Source: Bacteroidales bacterium (lineage in GTDB: Bacteria > Bacteroidota > Bacteroidia > Bacteroidales > F082). Taken from it: a DNA stretch of 64,000 bases. Below, piece by piece: positions 52,441 through 62,419 of this stretch. The translations under genes and the position numbers were made by a program. The stretch lies in NCBI GenBank assembly GCA_030683155.1, contig JAUXMV010000058.1:62001-126000 (forward strand), written 5' to 3'. Under the pieces are notes generated by a model. That model was not told where the DNA came from. It searched no databases and was given only the letters and a program-made list of their open reading frames with translations. The stretch's first letter is position 1; each line of letters starts with the position of its first letter.

Positions 52441-54204
52441 ATGACAAAAGGAGTAGTTGCAGGAATCATTGCCAACCTCGTTATGGTTGATGTGGACGGA
52501 CCGGTGGCACAAAATGAAATTTGTTTCATCAAACTGAAAAAAGTACCCTTGATGGCTGAAGTCATCAAAGTTGTTGGTGAGCAGGCTTATGTGCAGGTTT
52601 TTGAAAGCACCAGAAATCTCAGGGTCGGAGATACAGTTGAGTTTGCCGGACACATGCTCGAGGCAACACTTGGACCAGGTATTTTATCCAAAAATTATGA
52701 CGGCCTTCAAAATGACCTCAATAAAATGGAAGGTGTTTTCCTGAAACGGGGTGATTATACCAATCCGCTTGAAGTGGACTCAAAGTGGGATTTTAAGCCA
52801 CTTGCCAATGTTGGCGACCGCGTTCAGGCAGGTTCATGGCTGGGTGAGGTGCAGGAAAACTGGATAGCACACAAAATCATGGTGCCGTTTAAGCTGAACG
52901 GTAAATTTACCTTGAAAACCCTTGCTGGCCCCGGAAACTACTCACTTAGCGACACCATTGCGGTTTTAGTTGATTCCGACGGCAAGGAGCATGTTGTAAC
53001 AATGGTGCAGAAATGGCCTGTGAAACTGGCTATTCGCGCTTACACTGCCAAACCACGACCTTTCAAAATGATGGAAACAGGCATCAGAACAATCGATTCC
53101 CTGAATCCAATCGTTGAAGGCGGCACAGGTTTTACACCAGGGCCTTTCGGAACTGGCAAGACTGTTTTGCAGCACGCACTTTCAAAACATGCCGAAGCCG
53201 ATATGATTATCGTTGCTGCTTGTGGAGAACGCGCCAATGAAGTCGTTGAAATTTTTACAGAATTCCCTGAACTCGATGACCCGCGTACAGGCCGCAAGCT
53301 GATGGAACGCACCACTATTATTGCAAACACATCCAATATGCCCGTTGCAGCGCGCGAAGCATCCGTTTACACTGCAATGACCATAGCCGAGTATTACCGT
53401 TCGATGGGATTGAAAATCCTTCTGTTAGCTGACTCTACTTCACGTTGGGCGCAGGCTTTGAGAGAAATGTCGAACCGTATGGAAGAACTTCCCGGCCCCG
53501 ATGCTTATCCAATGGATCTTCCTGCCATTATTTCCAATTTCTACTCAAGAGCCGGATACGTTTTTCTGCCCAACGGCACCACAGGAAGTATTACTTTCAT
53601 TGGCGCTGTTTCGCCTGCCGGTGGAAACTTAAAGGAACCAGTTACCGAATCGACAAAAAAAGCAGCGCGCTGTTTTTATGCGCTTTCACAGCAACGTGCT
53701 GACAGTAAACGTTATCCAGCCGTTGACCCTATCGACAGTTATTCGAAATATCTTGAATACCCTGAATTTATAGAATATCTCAGCGAGAATATTTCTCCCG
53801 ACTGGCTCGAAAATCTACTCTTCGCAAAGAACCTTCTGGTACGTGGAAAAGAAGCTTACGAACAAATAAATATCTTAGGCGATGACGGTGTTCCGTTGGA
53901 ATATCACCTCCGTTTCTGGAAATCTGAAGTGTTCGACTACGTGATTCTTCAGCAGGATGCCTTTGACCATACCGACTCATCTACACCGATTGAACGCCAG
54001 AAATACATGATGAAAATCGTGATAGATATTGTAAAAGGCCAGTATGATTTTGACTCCTTCGATGAAGTGAATATCTATTTCAGAAGGTTGATCAATGTTC
54101 TCAAACAGATGAATTATTCGGAATATATGTCCGATGATTTCAAGAAATTTAAAGTAGAACTCGACGAGATTCTTCAGGAGCGTATTGTGGCTGTTACAGC
54201 CTGA
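52441..54204 (+). CDS. V-type ATP synthase catalytic subunit A
   Basis: Catalytic subunit of the soluble V1 head. The 587 residues hold the N-terminal beta-barrel (GVVAGIIANLVMVDVDGPV), the non-homologous insertion (about 115-200), the Walker A motif GPFGTGKT at 234-241, GERANEVVEIFTEFPEL, LLLADSTSRWAQALREMSNRM (Walker B region) and LPGPDAYPMDLPAIISNFYSRAG. It starts 91 bases after the DUF2764 gene. Confidence 0.97.
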   Translation: MTKGVVAGIIANLVMVDVDGPVAQNEICFIKLKKVPLMAEVIKVVGEQAYVQVFESTRNLRVGDTVEFAGHMLEATLGPGILSKNYDGLQNDLNKMEGVFLKRGDYTNPLEVDSKWDFKPLANVGDRVQAGSWLGEVQENWIAHKIMVPFKLNGKFTLKTLAGPGNYSLSDTIAVLVDSDGKEHVVTMVQKWPVKLAIRAYTAKPRPFKMMETGIRTIDSLNPIVEGGTGFTPGPFGTGKTVLQHALSKHAEADMIIVAACGERANEVVEIFTEFPELDDPRTGRKLMERTTIIANTSNMPVAAREASVYTAMTIAEYYRSMGLKILLLADSTSRWAQALREMSNRMEELPGPDAYPMDLPAIISNFYSRAGYVFLPNGTTGSITFIGAVSPAGGNLKEPVTESTKKAARCFYALSQQRADSKRYPAVDPIDSYSKYLEYPEFIEYLSENISPDWLENLLFAKNLLVRGKEAYEQINILGDDGVPLEYHLRFWKSEVFDYVILQQDAFDHTDSSTPIERQKYMMKIVIDIVKGQYDFDSFDEVNIYFRRLINVLKQMNYSEYMSDDFKKFKVELDEILQERIVAVTA

Positions 54205-54236
54205 TAAACTATTAAAGCATAAATAATTACAAGAGT

Positions 54237-55562
54237 ATGGAAACTCAGGCATTTCAGAAAACATACACCAAACTGACTCAGATCACCAAAGCTACCTGCA
54301 CCTTGCAGGCAGCGGATGTTGGATATGACGAGCTGGCATTGGTCAACGGACGTTTAGCGCAAGTAGTAAAAATCATCGGCAACAACGTTACACTCCAGAT
54401 TTTTGGAGGCACAGAAGGCGTTCCGAACAATGCTGAAGTAACTTTTTTAGGCAAAGCTCCCACGCTCAATGTAAGTGATGATTTGGCCGGAAGGTTTTTC
54501 AACGCTTATGGTCAGCCTATTGATGGCGGCCCGGAAGTGGAAGGCCTCGAAATTGAAATTGGCGGTCCATCTGTGAACCCTGTTCAACGCATGAAGCCGA
54601 GCAATATGATCTTTACTGGTATTGCCGGTATCGACTTAAACAACTCGCTGGTGAGCGGACAGAAAATTCCGTTTTTTGCCGACCCTGATCAACCTTTCAA
54701 CCAGGTAATGGCCATCGTAGCTTTGCGTGCCAAAGCCGATAAAATTATCCTTGGGGGCATGGGCCTTACCAATGATGATTATCTTTTCTTCAAAAACGTT
54801 TTTGACAACGCAGGCGCTCTCGACCGTATCATCAGTTTTGTAAACACCACAGATGACCCACCGGTTGAGCGTTTGTTGATTCCCGATATGGCGCTCACTG
54901 CAGCAGAATATTTTGCAGTAGAGAAAAACGAAACTGTTTTGGTACTTTTGACAGATATGACCCTTTATGCCGATGCCTTGAGTATCGTATCCAACAGAAT
55001 GGACCAGATTCCATCTAAAGACAGTATGCCGGGATCGCTTTATAGTGACCTTGCAAAAATTTACGAAAAAGCGGTTCAGTTTCCAAAAGGTGGCTCAATT
55101 ACCATTATCGCTGTAACAACCCTTTCAGGGGGTGATATCACGCATGCAATTCCTGACAATACAGGTTATATAACTGAAGGACAGTTGTTTCTTCGTCGTG
55201 ACACTGATATTGCCAAGGTTATCGTTGACCCATTCAGAAGTCTCTCGCGTTTGAAACAAAATGTAATTGGTAAGGATACCCGCGGCGACCACGCTCAGGT
55301 AATGAATGCAGCCATTAAATTGTATGCCGAAGCTGCCAATGCCAAAACAAAACTTGAAAACGGTTTCGACCTGACAGATTTTGATGAACGTTCACTCAAC
55401 TTCGCAAAACAGTATTCAAACGACTTGCTTGCTATCGATGTTAATATTGATGGCGTTGGTATGTTGGATCAGGCATGGAAACTTTTTGCGACCTATTTCA
55501 CACCTGCAGAGGTTGGTATCAAAAAAGAACTTGTGGATAAATACTGGCCAAAAGAAAACTAG
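54237..55562 (+). CDS. V-type ATP synthase regulatory subunit B
   Basis: Non-catalytic subunit of the V1 head, alternating with subunit A. It has GRFFNAYGQPIDGGPEV, IAGIDLNNSLVSGQKIPFF (no functional P-loop, as normal for B), ILGGMGLTNDDYLFFKN, VLVLLTDMTLYADALSIVSN and the C-terminal helical domain. At 441 residues it has usual length. Starts 32 bases after subunit A. Confidence 0.96.
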   Translation: METQAFQKTYTKLTQITKATCTLQAADVGYDELALVNGRLAQVVKIIGNNVTLQIFGGTEGVPNNAEVTFLGKAPTLNVSDDLAGRFFNAYGQPIDGGPEVEGLEIEIGGPSVNPVQRMKPSNMIFTGIAGIDLNNSLVSGQKIPFFADPDQPFNQVMAIVALRAKADKIILGGMGLTNDDYLFFKNVFDNAGALDRIISFVNTTDDPPVERLLIPDMALTAAEYFAVEKNETVLVLLTDMTLYADALSIVSNRMDQIPSKDSMPGSLYSDLAKIYEKAVQFPKGGSITIIAVTTLSGGDITHAIPDNTGYITEGQLFLRRDTDIAKVIVDPFRSLSRLKQNVIGKDTRGDHAQVMNAAIKLYAEAANAKTKLENGFDLTDFDERSLNFAKQYSNDLLAIDVNIDGVGMLDQAWKLFATYFTPAEVGIKKELVDKYWPKEN

Positions 55563-55659
55563 CAGACTGAGGGAAGATACGGAAAATAAGGGCTCAAAGA
55601 GATTCTCATTTCCGGTTTCTCAGGTAAAAAGATAATTTTAAAACTGTTACGAACATAGT

Positions 55660-56265
55660 ATGGCAATCAAATTCCATTATAACAAAACTTCGCTTCAGCT
55701 GCTCAACAAACAGTTGAAAGTTCGTCTTAATGCACTCCCGACGCTTAAAAACAAAGAGGCTGCATTGAGAATTGAAGTAAAAAAAGCCAAAGATGAAGCT
55801 GCCAGACTCGATCAGTTGCTCAAGGAAAAAATCAGTGCCAACGATAATATTATCAGGCTCTGGAACGAGTTTAAGCCAGATCTGATCGCAATAAAAGACG
55901 TTAAACTTGCATCGAAAAAGATTGCAGGTGTCAAAACCCCGATCCTGATTGATGTTGAATATGATATCAAGGAATACAGCCTTTTTAAAAGCCCTTCATG
56001 GTTTCCCGACGGGATAAAAATCATCAGGGATTTGGCACAGATTGCTATCGAAAGAGATGTTTTTGAGCGCAAGACCCAATTGCTCGATTTTGCAAGAAAG
56101 AAAACAACACAAAAGGTGAATCTTTATGAAAAAGTGCAAATTCCGGGCTATGAGGAGGCTATTCTGAAGATTAAACGATTTATGGAGGACGAAGAAAACC
56201 TCTCCAAAGCAGCCCAGAAAATAGTTAAAAGCCGCATGCAACAAAAAGAAAGTGAGGTTGCCTGA
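55660..56265 (+). CDS. V-type ATP synthase subunit D
   Basis: Central rotor-shaft subunit. Of 201 residues the N-terminal helix (NKTSLQLLNKQLKVRLNAL, PTLKNKEAALRIEVKKAKDE) and the C-terminal helix (RKKTTQKVNLYEKVQIPGYE, AILKIKRFMEDEENLSKAAQ) make an antiparallel coiled coil. The motif FEKVQIP-like (YEKVQIPGYEEAI) is the D-subunit hallmark. Its stop overlaps the next start (TGATG). Confidence 0.92.
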   Translation: MAIKFHYNKTSLQLLNKQLKVRLNALPTLKNKEAALRIEVKKAKDEAARLDQLLKEKISANDNIIRLWNEFKPDLIAIKDVKLASKKIAGVKTPILIDVEYDIKEYSLFKSPSWFPDGIKIIRDLAQIAIERDVFERKTQLLDFARKKTTQKVNLYEKVQIPGYEEAILKIKRFMEDEENLSKAAQKIVKSRMQQKESEVA

Positions 56266-58082
56266 TGATTATACCAATGAAAAAAGTTTCGTTTCTGATC
56301 CACCACAAGGATTATCATCAGTTCCTGGTTGATCTGCAACAGATTGGAATTGTTGATGTTGTAGACAGGGGAGTGGAACCGGACGCGAAAACAGCAGAAG
56401 AAATTGCATTGCTGCAGCAAATTATCAAGGTGTCAAAATTTCTTGACAGTAAGACTGAAGGAAAAGAAATGAAACCTTCTGCGCTGGGATATAAGGAAAT
56501 TCTGGATACCATTCAGCAAATGCAGTCAGAAAGTGAATCGCTGAAGCATAAAATCAATGCACTCGATAAAGCGTATAAATCGCTTTTACCATGGGGCGAT
56601 TTTTCAAAAGAAACCATTGAAAAACTTGAAAAGCATGGGTATCAGATCCGGTTTTTTGAGGTAGCTGAAAGGAAGTTTCTGGAATCATGGAGTCAGGAAT
56701 ATAATCTTGAAATCATACATCGTTCCGAAGGTCAGTATTACTTTGTAATAGTTCAATTGCCCGGAGAAAAGATCGAAATTGATGCTGAAGAGGTAAGGGC
56801 TCCTGAAAGGCCTGCCTCAGAAGTGCTCAAAGAAAAAGAGGAACTTACGCTCAGAGCCGAGGAAATCAATCGGTATTATAAGGACAATGCAGCAGCTTTG
56901 ATTCCTGTATTGGAAAAGGCGCGCAATGAAAAGGAAAATGCAATCTCCTTTGACCGTGTGATAGACAACACAAACAAGGAAGCCGCTGACAGACTGATGA
57001 TTATCGAAGGATGGATTCCAAAGCCAAAAATCAAGGAAATGGAAACTTTCCTCAATGATAAGCAGGTTTTTCATATCATGGATGAGCCGCTGAAGACTGA
57101 GAAAGTGCCAATCATGCTTCATAATAACAATTTCAGTCGTTTGTTTGAACCTATTGGAAAGCTCTATTCACTGCCGAAATACAGCGAACTTGACCTGACG
57201 CCCTTCTTTGCGCCCTTCTTTATGATGTTTTTTGGATTCTGTCTGGGAGATGCCGGATATGGTCTTCTTTTCCTCATTGGCGCAACCTTGTTTAAAAAGA
57301 AAATAAAAGCGCAATTCAGACCAGTGTTGACACTTCTGCAATGGTTGGGTAGTGCGACGATACTTTTCGGAATTGTTTCCGGAACGTTTTTTGGCATCAA
57401 TCTCATCGAACTTATCGATAAAGGACAATTGACTTTCATGTCTGAAATGCGCGCCTATATGCTTGATTCAGAGAAGATGTTTTATTTTGCACTTGTGCTT
57501 GGAGGCATTCAGATTGTTTATGGCATGGTCATTAAAGCATTAAACCTTTACAAACAATTTGGCCTTCACCATGCCATGACTACCATTGGATGGATACTGC
57601 TGATTCTTGGAAATCTTGTTTTGTATTTTGTGAAAAACGACAATAACCAAGGCATTGTAAACATCTTTTATTACGTCATCTTTGGTATTTCTGGTGTGTT
57701 TATTCTGTTTATGAACAACCCGGGAAAAAACATTTTCATCAATTTTGGCGGTGGACTTTGGGAGGTTTACTCGATAGTAACCGGTGTGCTTGGCGACTTG
57801 CTTTCCTATATTAGGTTGTTTGCCCTAGGTGTGTCGAGCGCAATTCTGGGCTATGTTTTCAATGACTTGGCGCTTCAGATGAGTGGAAGTACGCCTGTTG
57901 TGAGTCAGTTGATTTTCTTAATAATCATCATTATTGGACATGGTTTGAACATCTTTATGGCAACACTCGGAGCCTTTGTGCATCCTATGCGTCTGACTTT
58001 CGTAGAGTTCTATAAAAATGCTGGCTTCAACGGTGGTGGAAAAGCATACAATCCATTTGCAAAGAAAACGCAGGAATTATAA
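56265..58082 (+). CDS. V-type ATP synthase subunit I
   Basis: Membrane subunit I/a, which forms the ion half-channels and carries a large cytoplasmic stalk-binding part. The first 320 residues are helical and charged (KKVSFLIHHKDYHQFLVDLQ). The rest has about seven transmembrane helices: PFFAPFFMMFFGFCLGDAGYG, MFYFALVLGGIQIVYGMV, GVLGDLLSYIRLFALGVSSA with the essential arginine in YIRL, and HGLNIFMATLGAFVHPMRL. At 605 residues it is slightly short. An internal Met at MKKVSF is an alternative start. Confidence 0.95.
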   Translation: MIIPMKKVSFLIHHKDYHQFLVDLQQIGIVDVVDRGVEPDAKTAEEIALLQQIIKVSKFLDSKTEGKEMKPSALGYKEILDTIQQMQSESESLKHKINALDKAYKSLLPWGDFSKETIEKLEKHGYQIRFFEVAERKFLESWSQEYNLEIIHRSEGQYYFVIVQLPGEKIEIDAEEVRAPERPASEVLKEKEELTLRAEEINRYYKDNAAALIPVLEKARNEKENAISFDRVIDNTNKEAADRLMIIEGWIPKPKIKEMETFLNDKQVFHIMDEPLKTEKVPIMLHNNNFSRLFEPIGKLYSLPKYSELDLTPFFAPFFMMFFGFCLGDAGYGLLFLIGATLFKKKIKAQFRPVLTLLQWLGSATILFGIVSGTFFGINLIELIDKGQLTFMSEMRAYMLDSEKMFYFALVLGGIQIVYGMVIKALNLYKQFGLHHAMTTIGWILLILGNLVLYFVKNDNNQGIVNIFYYVIFGISGVFILFMNNPGKNIFINFGGGLWEVYSIVTGVLGDLLSYIRLFALGVSSAILGYVFNDLALQMSGSTPVVSQLIFLIIIIIGHGLNIFMATLGAFVHPMRLTFVEFYKNAGFNGGGKAYNPFAKKTQEL

Positions 58083-58151
58083 TCAAAAGAGAATTTTAAT
58101 AATTGAAATATCAATTCAACAAATAAACAGCATCAAATTAATTTAACACTT

Positions 58152-58621
<470 letters not shown>

Positions 58622-58643
58622 TAAAAGTTCTAAATCTTATTGG

Positions 58644-58686
58644 CAGCCATGCGTCATTGAAACCAATGTCGCATGGCTGTTTTTTT
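58644..58686 (+). terminator. Terminator of the V-ATPase operon
   Basis: Ten-base perfect stem CAGCCATGCG (58644-58653) / CGCATGGCTG (58670-58679), followed by seven T. It lies 23 bases past the subunit K stop. Confidence 0.9.
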
Positions 58687-58721
58687 GTAAAATCACACGA
58701 TTCCACTTATACGGTTTTGTG

Positions 58722-59072
58722 TCAAAATCCATATTCAACTTTGGTTTTTTTAGGCAGACCCAAAACGATAAGTTCATAGGAGCGGTCTATCCAGGCCTTC
58801 AGTCGAATGATATCATTGCATTCTTCAACTTTTACCGAAACCCAGTGTATTTTGTTCATGTGATAAGCGGGGATGGCTTCCGGATAATGCTGGAGTCGAT
58901 CAGCAACTTCATCTGGTGCGGCTTTTAGATTCAGTTGAAGCGGGCCTTCCAGATTGGCCAGTAAAAACATTTTGTCAGCAACTTTGAAAACAAGTGTATC
59001 ATCTCCAAAAGGCATACTCTCAGTGACATGCGGTTTGAGAAGACAGTATTCGCGGATTTCTTCGATATTCAT
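58722..59072 (-). CDS. MmcQ/YjbR family protein
   Basis: A 116-residue protein of the MmcQ/YjbR fold. Signatures are EYCLLKPHVTESMPFGDDTLVFKV-type opening, MFLLANLEGPLQLNLKAAPD, YPEAIPAYHMNKIHWVSV and LIVLGLPKK. Family members have a double-wing DNA-binding fold; the function is not settled. The start at 59072 (MNIEEIREYC) was chosen over the longer frame from 59105, whose extra residues (MIYFWRRNTVI) do not fit the family. Confidence 0.88.
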   Translation of the reverse strand: MNIEEIREYCLLKPHVTESMPFGDDTLVFKVADKMFLLANLEGPLQLNLKAAPDEVADRLQHYPEAIPAYHMNKIHWVSVKVEECNDIIRLKAWIDRSYELIVLGLPKKTKVEYGF

Positions 59073-59247
59073 TATTACAGTATTACGGCGCCAAAAATAT
59101 ATCATTTGAAATTAAAAAACAAAACCGCTGACTTTGGCAACGTTACTCCCTAACCTATAAAGTTGTTGCCAAAAAATCAGCAGTTTTTAGAATATCTACA
59201 GATTTACTGTTAAATCATCTACTGAAAACCATAAAACTGTTACCTAC

Positions 59248-59919
59248 TTATTCATCATCATCGTCCATTTCAAATGGGTTTGTCATCTTAACTTCTTCTA
59301 TTTTTATTCCTGCAGGGACTTCAAATTTTGAGGCCGGCACTGAAATATTTTGATCGAAACTGGTAGCTTCTTCCAGAATATTTCCCAGAAATCCGCCCAT
59401 TATAATTTCCATTTTGAGCGTTACACCTTTATGGCGCCAATGTTTTCCATTGAGTTTTCCAATATCCATGATGATGCAATCATAGCCCAGGATTTTTTCA
59501 GTTCCAATATCCTTTGCATCAAAATCCTTCTTTATGTCTTCTCCCATTTTCTCAAGTTCTGCCTCATTGGTTGTTCCCATAAGCATTTCACCTAACATCA
59601 TGGCTTCGTCAACACTTGTTTTTGTCCCGGTTTTTTCGATGAGATTAATTGAGTACATCCAATCTTTTGTGCGAATGCTGAGCGTTTCTTCTTTAGTGGT
59701 CATACCCATCATTTTGGTAGATGTTTTTTTGTATTCATGCGTCAGTCGACCGTAATCGTCCCACCACAGTGTTTTTGTACCTTTGGTCTTCCCATCAATT
59801 TTGTACTCAATTTTTCCGGATTTAATTTCGTAGGGCTTGGCGTCTTTTAACTTGCTGGTTTGAGCACATAAACCCAAAGTAAAGACCAGGACGATTGAGA
59901 ACAACAGTGCTTTTTTCAT
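59248..59919 (-). CDS. Exported protein of unknown function (DUF4412-like)
   Basis: A 223-residue protein with a signal peptide (MKKALLFSIVLVFTLGLCAQ). The body has a repeated pattern of paired strands (IEYKIDGKTKGTKTLWWDDYGRL, and ILGYDCIIMDIGKLNGKHW). It ends in an acidic tail MDDDDE. The motif KILGYDC followed by a beta hairpin recalls DUF4412 exported proteins. Probably periplasmic or surface-attached. Stands alone 81 bases downstream of the OmpA-family gene on the same strand. Confidence 0.65.
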   Translation of the reverse strand: MKKALLFSIVLVFTLGLCAQTSKLKDAKPYEIKSGKIEYKIDGKTKGTKTLWWDDYGRLTHEYKKTSTKMMGMTTKEETLSIRTKDWMYSINLIEKTGTKTSVDEAMMLGEMLMGTTNEAELEKMGEDIKKDFDAKDIGTEKILGYDCIIMDIGKLNGKHWRHKGVTLKMEIIMGGFLGNILEEATSFDQNISVPASKFEVPAGIKIEEVKMTNPFEMDDDDE

Positions 59920-60000
59920 ATAATGAATGATTTATTTGGTTAAGAAAAATTTAAAAATTTACGCTTGATTCACTTTCTCTTTGCTATGCAGTCTATTTAT

Positions 60001-61341
60001 TTAAAACTTAACAAACTCCACTCTTCGGTTCTGCGCTTTTCCTTCAGGTGTATCGTTTGCAACCATAGGATTGCTTTCGCCGTGGCCTTTTGAGGTGAGA
60101 CGGTCTTTGGCAATTCCCATTTCCACAAGTTGATCCATAACGGCTTTGGCACGTGCCTCAGATAGTTTCATGTTTAAAGCATCGTCACCATCGCTGTCGG
60201 TATGGCCTTCAACAGAGAATTTGAGATCTGGATTATCCTGCATCATTTTCACAACATAATTGATCGTGCCAAAAGATTCTGCCCTGATGTTGGCTTTGTT
60301 CACATCAAACTTAATCCCTGTGGTGATGAATTTTCCATCAGTTAGCACCTTGTCGTACAATGGTACAGCACCTTTGGCGATGCGGATATTTTTGATATAT
60401 CCGTTTATTTTACCTGAAGGGTTATGAAAACCTAAGGTAAGTCCAACAGGATTGGCCTCCATATTGGGGATGTTGATTACACGGGCATCATCAATATAAC
60501 ACTTTAATGCTCTTTTATTGAATGAGATTGAGATGTGCCTCCAGCCCGGCTCGCCGGCACTGCTATTTGCATTACTGAAACCTGGATAATATCCTTTAGA
60601 AATATTTCTTCCATCTGCTGAATTCTGATTGAATCGGAGGTAAAACCTGTTGTTCGAATTATTGGAAGGATCCAGATTCTTTTGGTTTTTGGAATCCATG
60701 AGATACACCCTGTAAGTATGATTGGGTTTTTCAAACCAGGCATCAAACTCAATCGTAAACTCTTCGGGTAAGTAATCCTCTTTTGTGTTTTTCAGGAGTG
60801 GGACGATTCCATCAGCTCCGTTAATATTGCATTTGCGGAACATGATAACATTATCTCCACCGAAATTTGCATTTTCCACTAATCCACCTGCAAGATCCCA
60901 CTTTGATGGAAACTCCCCATTTTGCTCACCCTCTTGATTGTCTTCGAAGATGATTACATCACCAGGGACAAAATCAAATTTTGACCAGGTGAGCTCAGGT
61001 TTTAATGGTTTTTCTTGTTTAACAGGTTCATTTTCTGACGCATTTTTATTTTCGGTTCCTGAATTATTAACAGGACTGCCAGATTCCTTTTTTGATGTTT
61101 CTTCTTGACTCTCTTTGGGCTTTTCAGTCTTTTTCTTTCCGTCCATCGAATCTTCAACTTCATCGAGTGCCTTGTCTACTTTTTTGTCAATACGTTTTTC
61201 AATGCGGTTTTCAACTTTACGTTCCGTTTTCCTTTGTGTGTTCCTGAGGATTCTTTCAGGGCTGATCTGAGCGTTCAGAATTTGAATTGATAAGATGCTG
61301 CACAAGCTCGTTAACAGTGCAATAATTGTAATACGTTTCAT
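60001..61341 (-). CDS. OmpA-family protein with laminin-G-like domain
   Basis: A 446-residue exported protein. It has a signal peptide (residues 1-24), a low-complexity charged region rich in Lys and Glu (about 30-105, RKTERKVENRIEKRIDKKVD), a lectin/laminin-G-like sandwich (about 115-320, FTIEFDAWFEKPNHTYRV, KRALKCYIDDARVI), and an OmpA domain that grips peptidoglycan (FSVEGHTDSDGDDALNMKLS, KGHGESNPMVANDT, NRRVEFVKF). It therefore sits in the periplasm or outer membrane, tied to the cell wall. Such combinations are seen in Bacteroidota; the ligand is unknown. Confidence 0.88.
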   Translation of the reverse strand: MKRITIIALLTSLCSILSIQILNAQISPERILRNTQRKTERKVENRIEKRIDKKVDKALDEVEDSMDGKKKTEKPKESQEETSKKESGSPVNNSGTENKNASENEPVKQEKPLKPELTWSKFDFVPGDVIIFEDNQEGEQNGEFPSKWDLAGGLVENANFGGDNVIMFRKCNINGADGIVPLLKNTKEDYLPEEFTIEFDAWFEKPNHTYRVYLMDSKNQKNLDPSNNSNNRFYLRFNQNSADGRNISKGYYPGFSNANSSAGEPGWRHISISFNKRALKCYIDDARVINIPNMEANPVGLTLGFHNPSGKINGYIKNIRIAKGAVPLYDKVLTDGKFITTGIKFDVNKANIRAESFGTINYVVKMMQDNPDLKFSVEGHTDSDGDDALNMKLSEARAKAVMDQLVEMGIAKDRLTSKGHGESNPMVANDTPEGKAQNRRVEFVKF

Positions 61342-61421
61342 TTTAATGTTGTTGGTTTTTATTGGAATTTGGCTACAAAATGAACCAATTTTATTGAATT
61401 ACGACTGTAAAAAAGCGACAA

Positions 61422-62225
61422 TTACATAAGTATTCTTGCGAATTCATGTAGAGCTTGATTGTATTCAAGAGGCTTTTCGAGACTGAATTTTTGAAAATCG
61501 CGGTTGAAATGTGAATGATCATAATAAAAACCGTCCAGAGATGGGTCTGACCAATTGAAGTCAGGGTTGAGATACATTTGCCTTAGCACAAATTTATGGC
61601 GTAAAATATCCATAAAGATTTTTGGACGAATTCCAATGTGTTTTTTGAAATATCGCTGAAGATTACGAAGTTTAATTTTACCTTGAATAATACTTTCAAA
61701 AGTTATAAGTCCGTTTTTCTCAATAATTTTATCAACGAGATCATCGTAAATACAGTTCCTTCTTTGTTTGAATTTGTGTGATTGTGTTTTAATGAATTCT
61801 TTGATTGCATCCAGTCTTTTTTTGTTGTTTGAAGCTGTTTTCAGTGAATTAAGAAAAGCATTGGTTTCCTCAATTCCAAAAATAGCCGAGCTGTCAATGG
61901 CAGTATTGGTAAGTTTTTCAGGAGAAAGGCCAAGAAGATTATACAAGCCATAAGGTTTAAAATTTGCACTAATGATTTTTGTGCCATTGGCCGGACGAAG
62001 ATTTACATGGCGCGTGAACTGACCAATGATGATTGATTTGTCGCGAAAACCATGGTCATGATAAAAATTGCCCTCAATTCCAAAATGAAACTGTAGTACA
62101 GGAAATCCTAAAGGAGGAACTTTTGAAATTTCACTGTAATCTAAATCTTCAAATTCGATGATGGTGAAATCGGTTATATAACTTGCAAGAAAACTGTCAT
62201 TACAAGGGTATTCGCTTTTGATCAT
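61422..62225 (-). CDS. AraC-family transcriptional regulator
   Basis: A 267-residue regulator. The N-terminal 130 residues have a cupin-like pattern (FPVLQFHFGIEGNFYHDHGF, FTRHVNLRPANGTKIISANF, KPYGLYNLLGLSPEKLTN). The C-terminal helix-turn-helix pair is at about 170-260 (RNLQRYFKKHIGIRPKIFMD, GFYYDHSHFNRDFQKFSLEKPLEY), as in AraC/XylS activators. The ligand is unknown. It sits between metK and the OmpA-family gene on the same strand, with a terminator separating it from metK. Confidence 0.9.
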   Translation of the reverse strand: MIKSEYPCNDSFLASYITDFTIIEFEDLDYSEISKVPPLGFPVLQFHFGIEGNFYHDHGFRDKSIIIGQFTRHVNLRPANGTKIISANFKPYGLYNLLGLSPEKLTNTAIDSSAIFGIEETNAFLNSLKTASNNKKRLDAIKEFIKTQSHKFKQRRNCIYDDLVDKIIEKNGLITFESIIQGKIKLRNLQRYFKKHIGIRPKIFMDILRHKFVLRQMYLNPDFNWSDPSLDGFYYDHSHFNRDFQKFSLEKPLEYNQALHEFARILM

Positions 62226-62308
62226 GCCTCATTTTCGTTTTGTTTTTTCAGAGACTAAGATACATGTTTTTTTGAAACAGATTTGCAAATGTTGAAGCCT
62301 CAAAAAAA

Positions 62309-62343
62309 TAACCCCTGAAAGTTTAAAGGTCTTTCAGGGGTTA
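62309..62343 (-). terminator. Terminator of metK
   Basis: Thirteen-base perfect stem TAACCCCTGAAAG (62309-62321) / CTTTCAGGGGTTA (62331-62343), followed on the minus strand by a T run (complement of AAAAAAA). It lies 76 bases past the metK stop. Confidence 0.9.
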
Positions 62344-62419
62344 TTGGTTACTTTAAGGAATTTAAAAAATCACCGTAGAAAAAAAGGATGTTTGTGATGT
62401 TTGAATTCTGACAAATTGC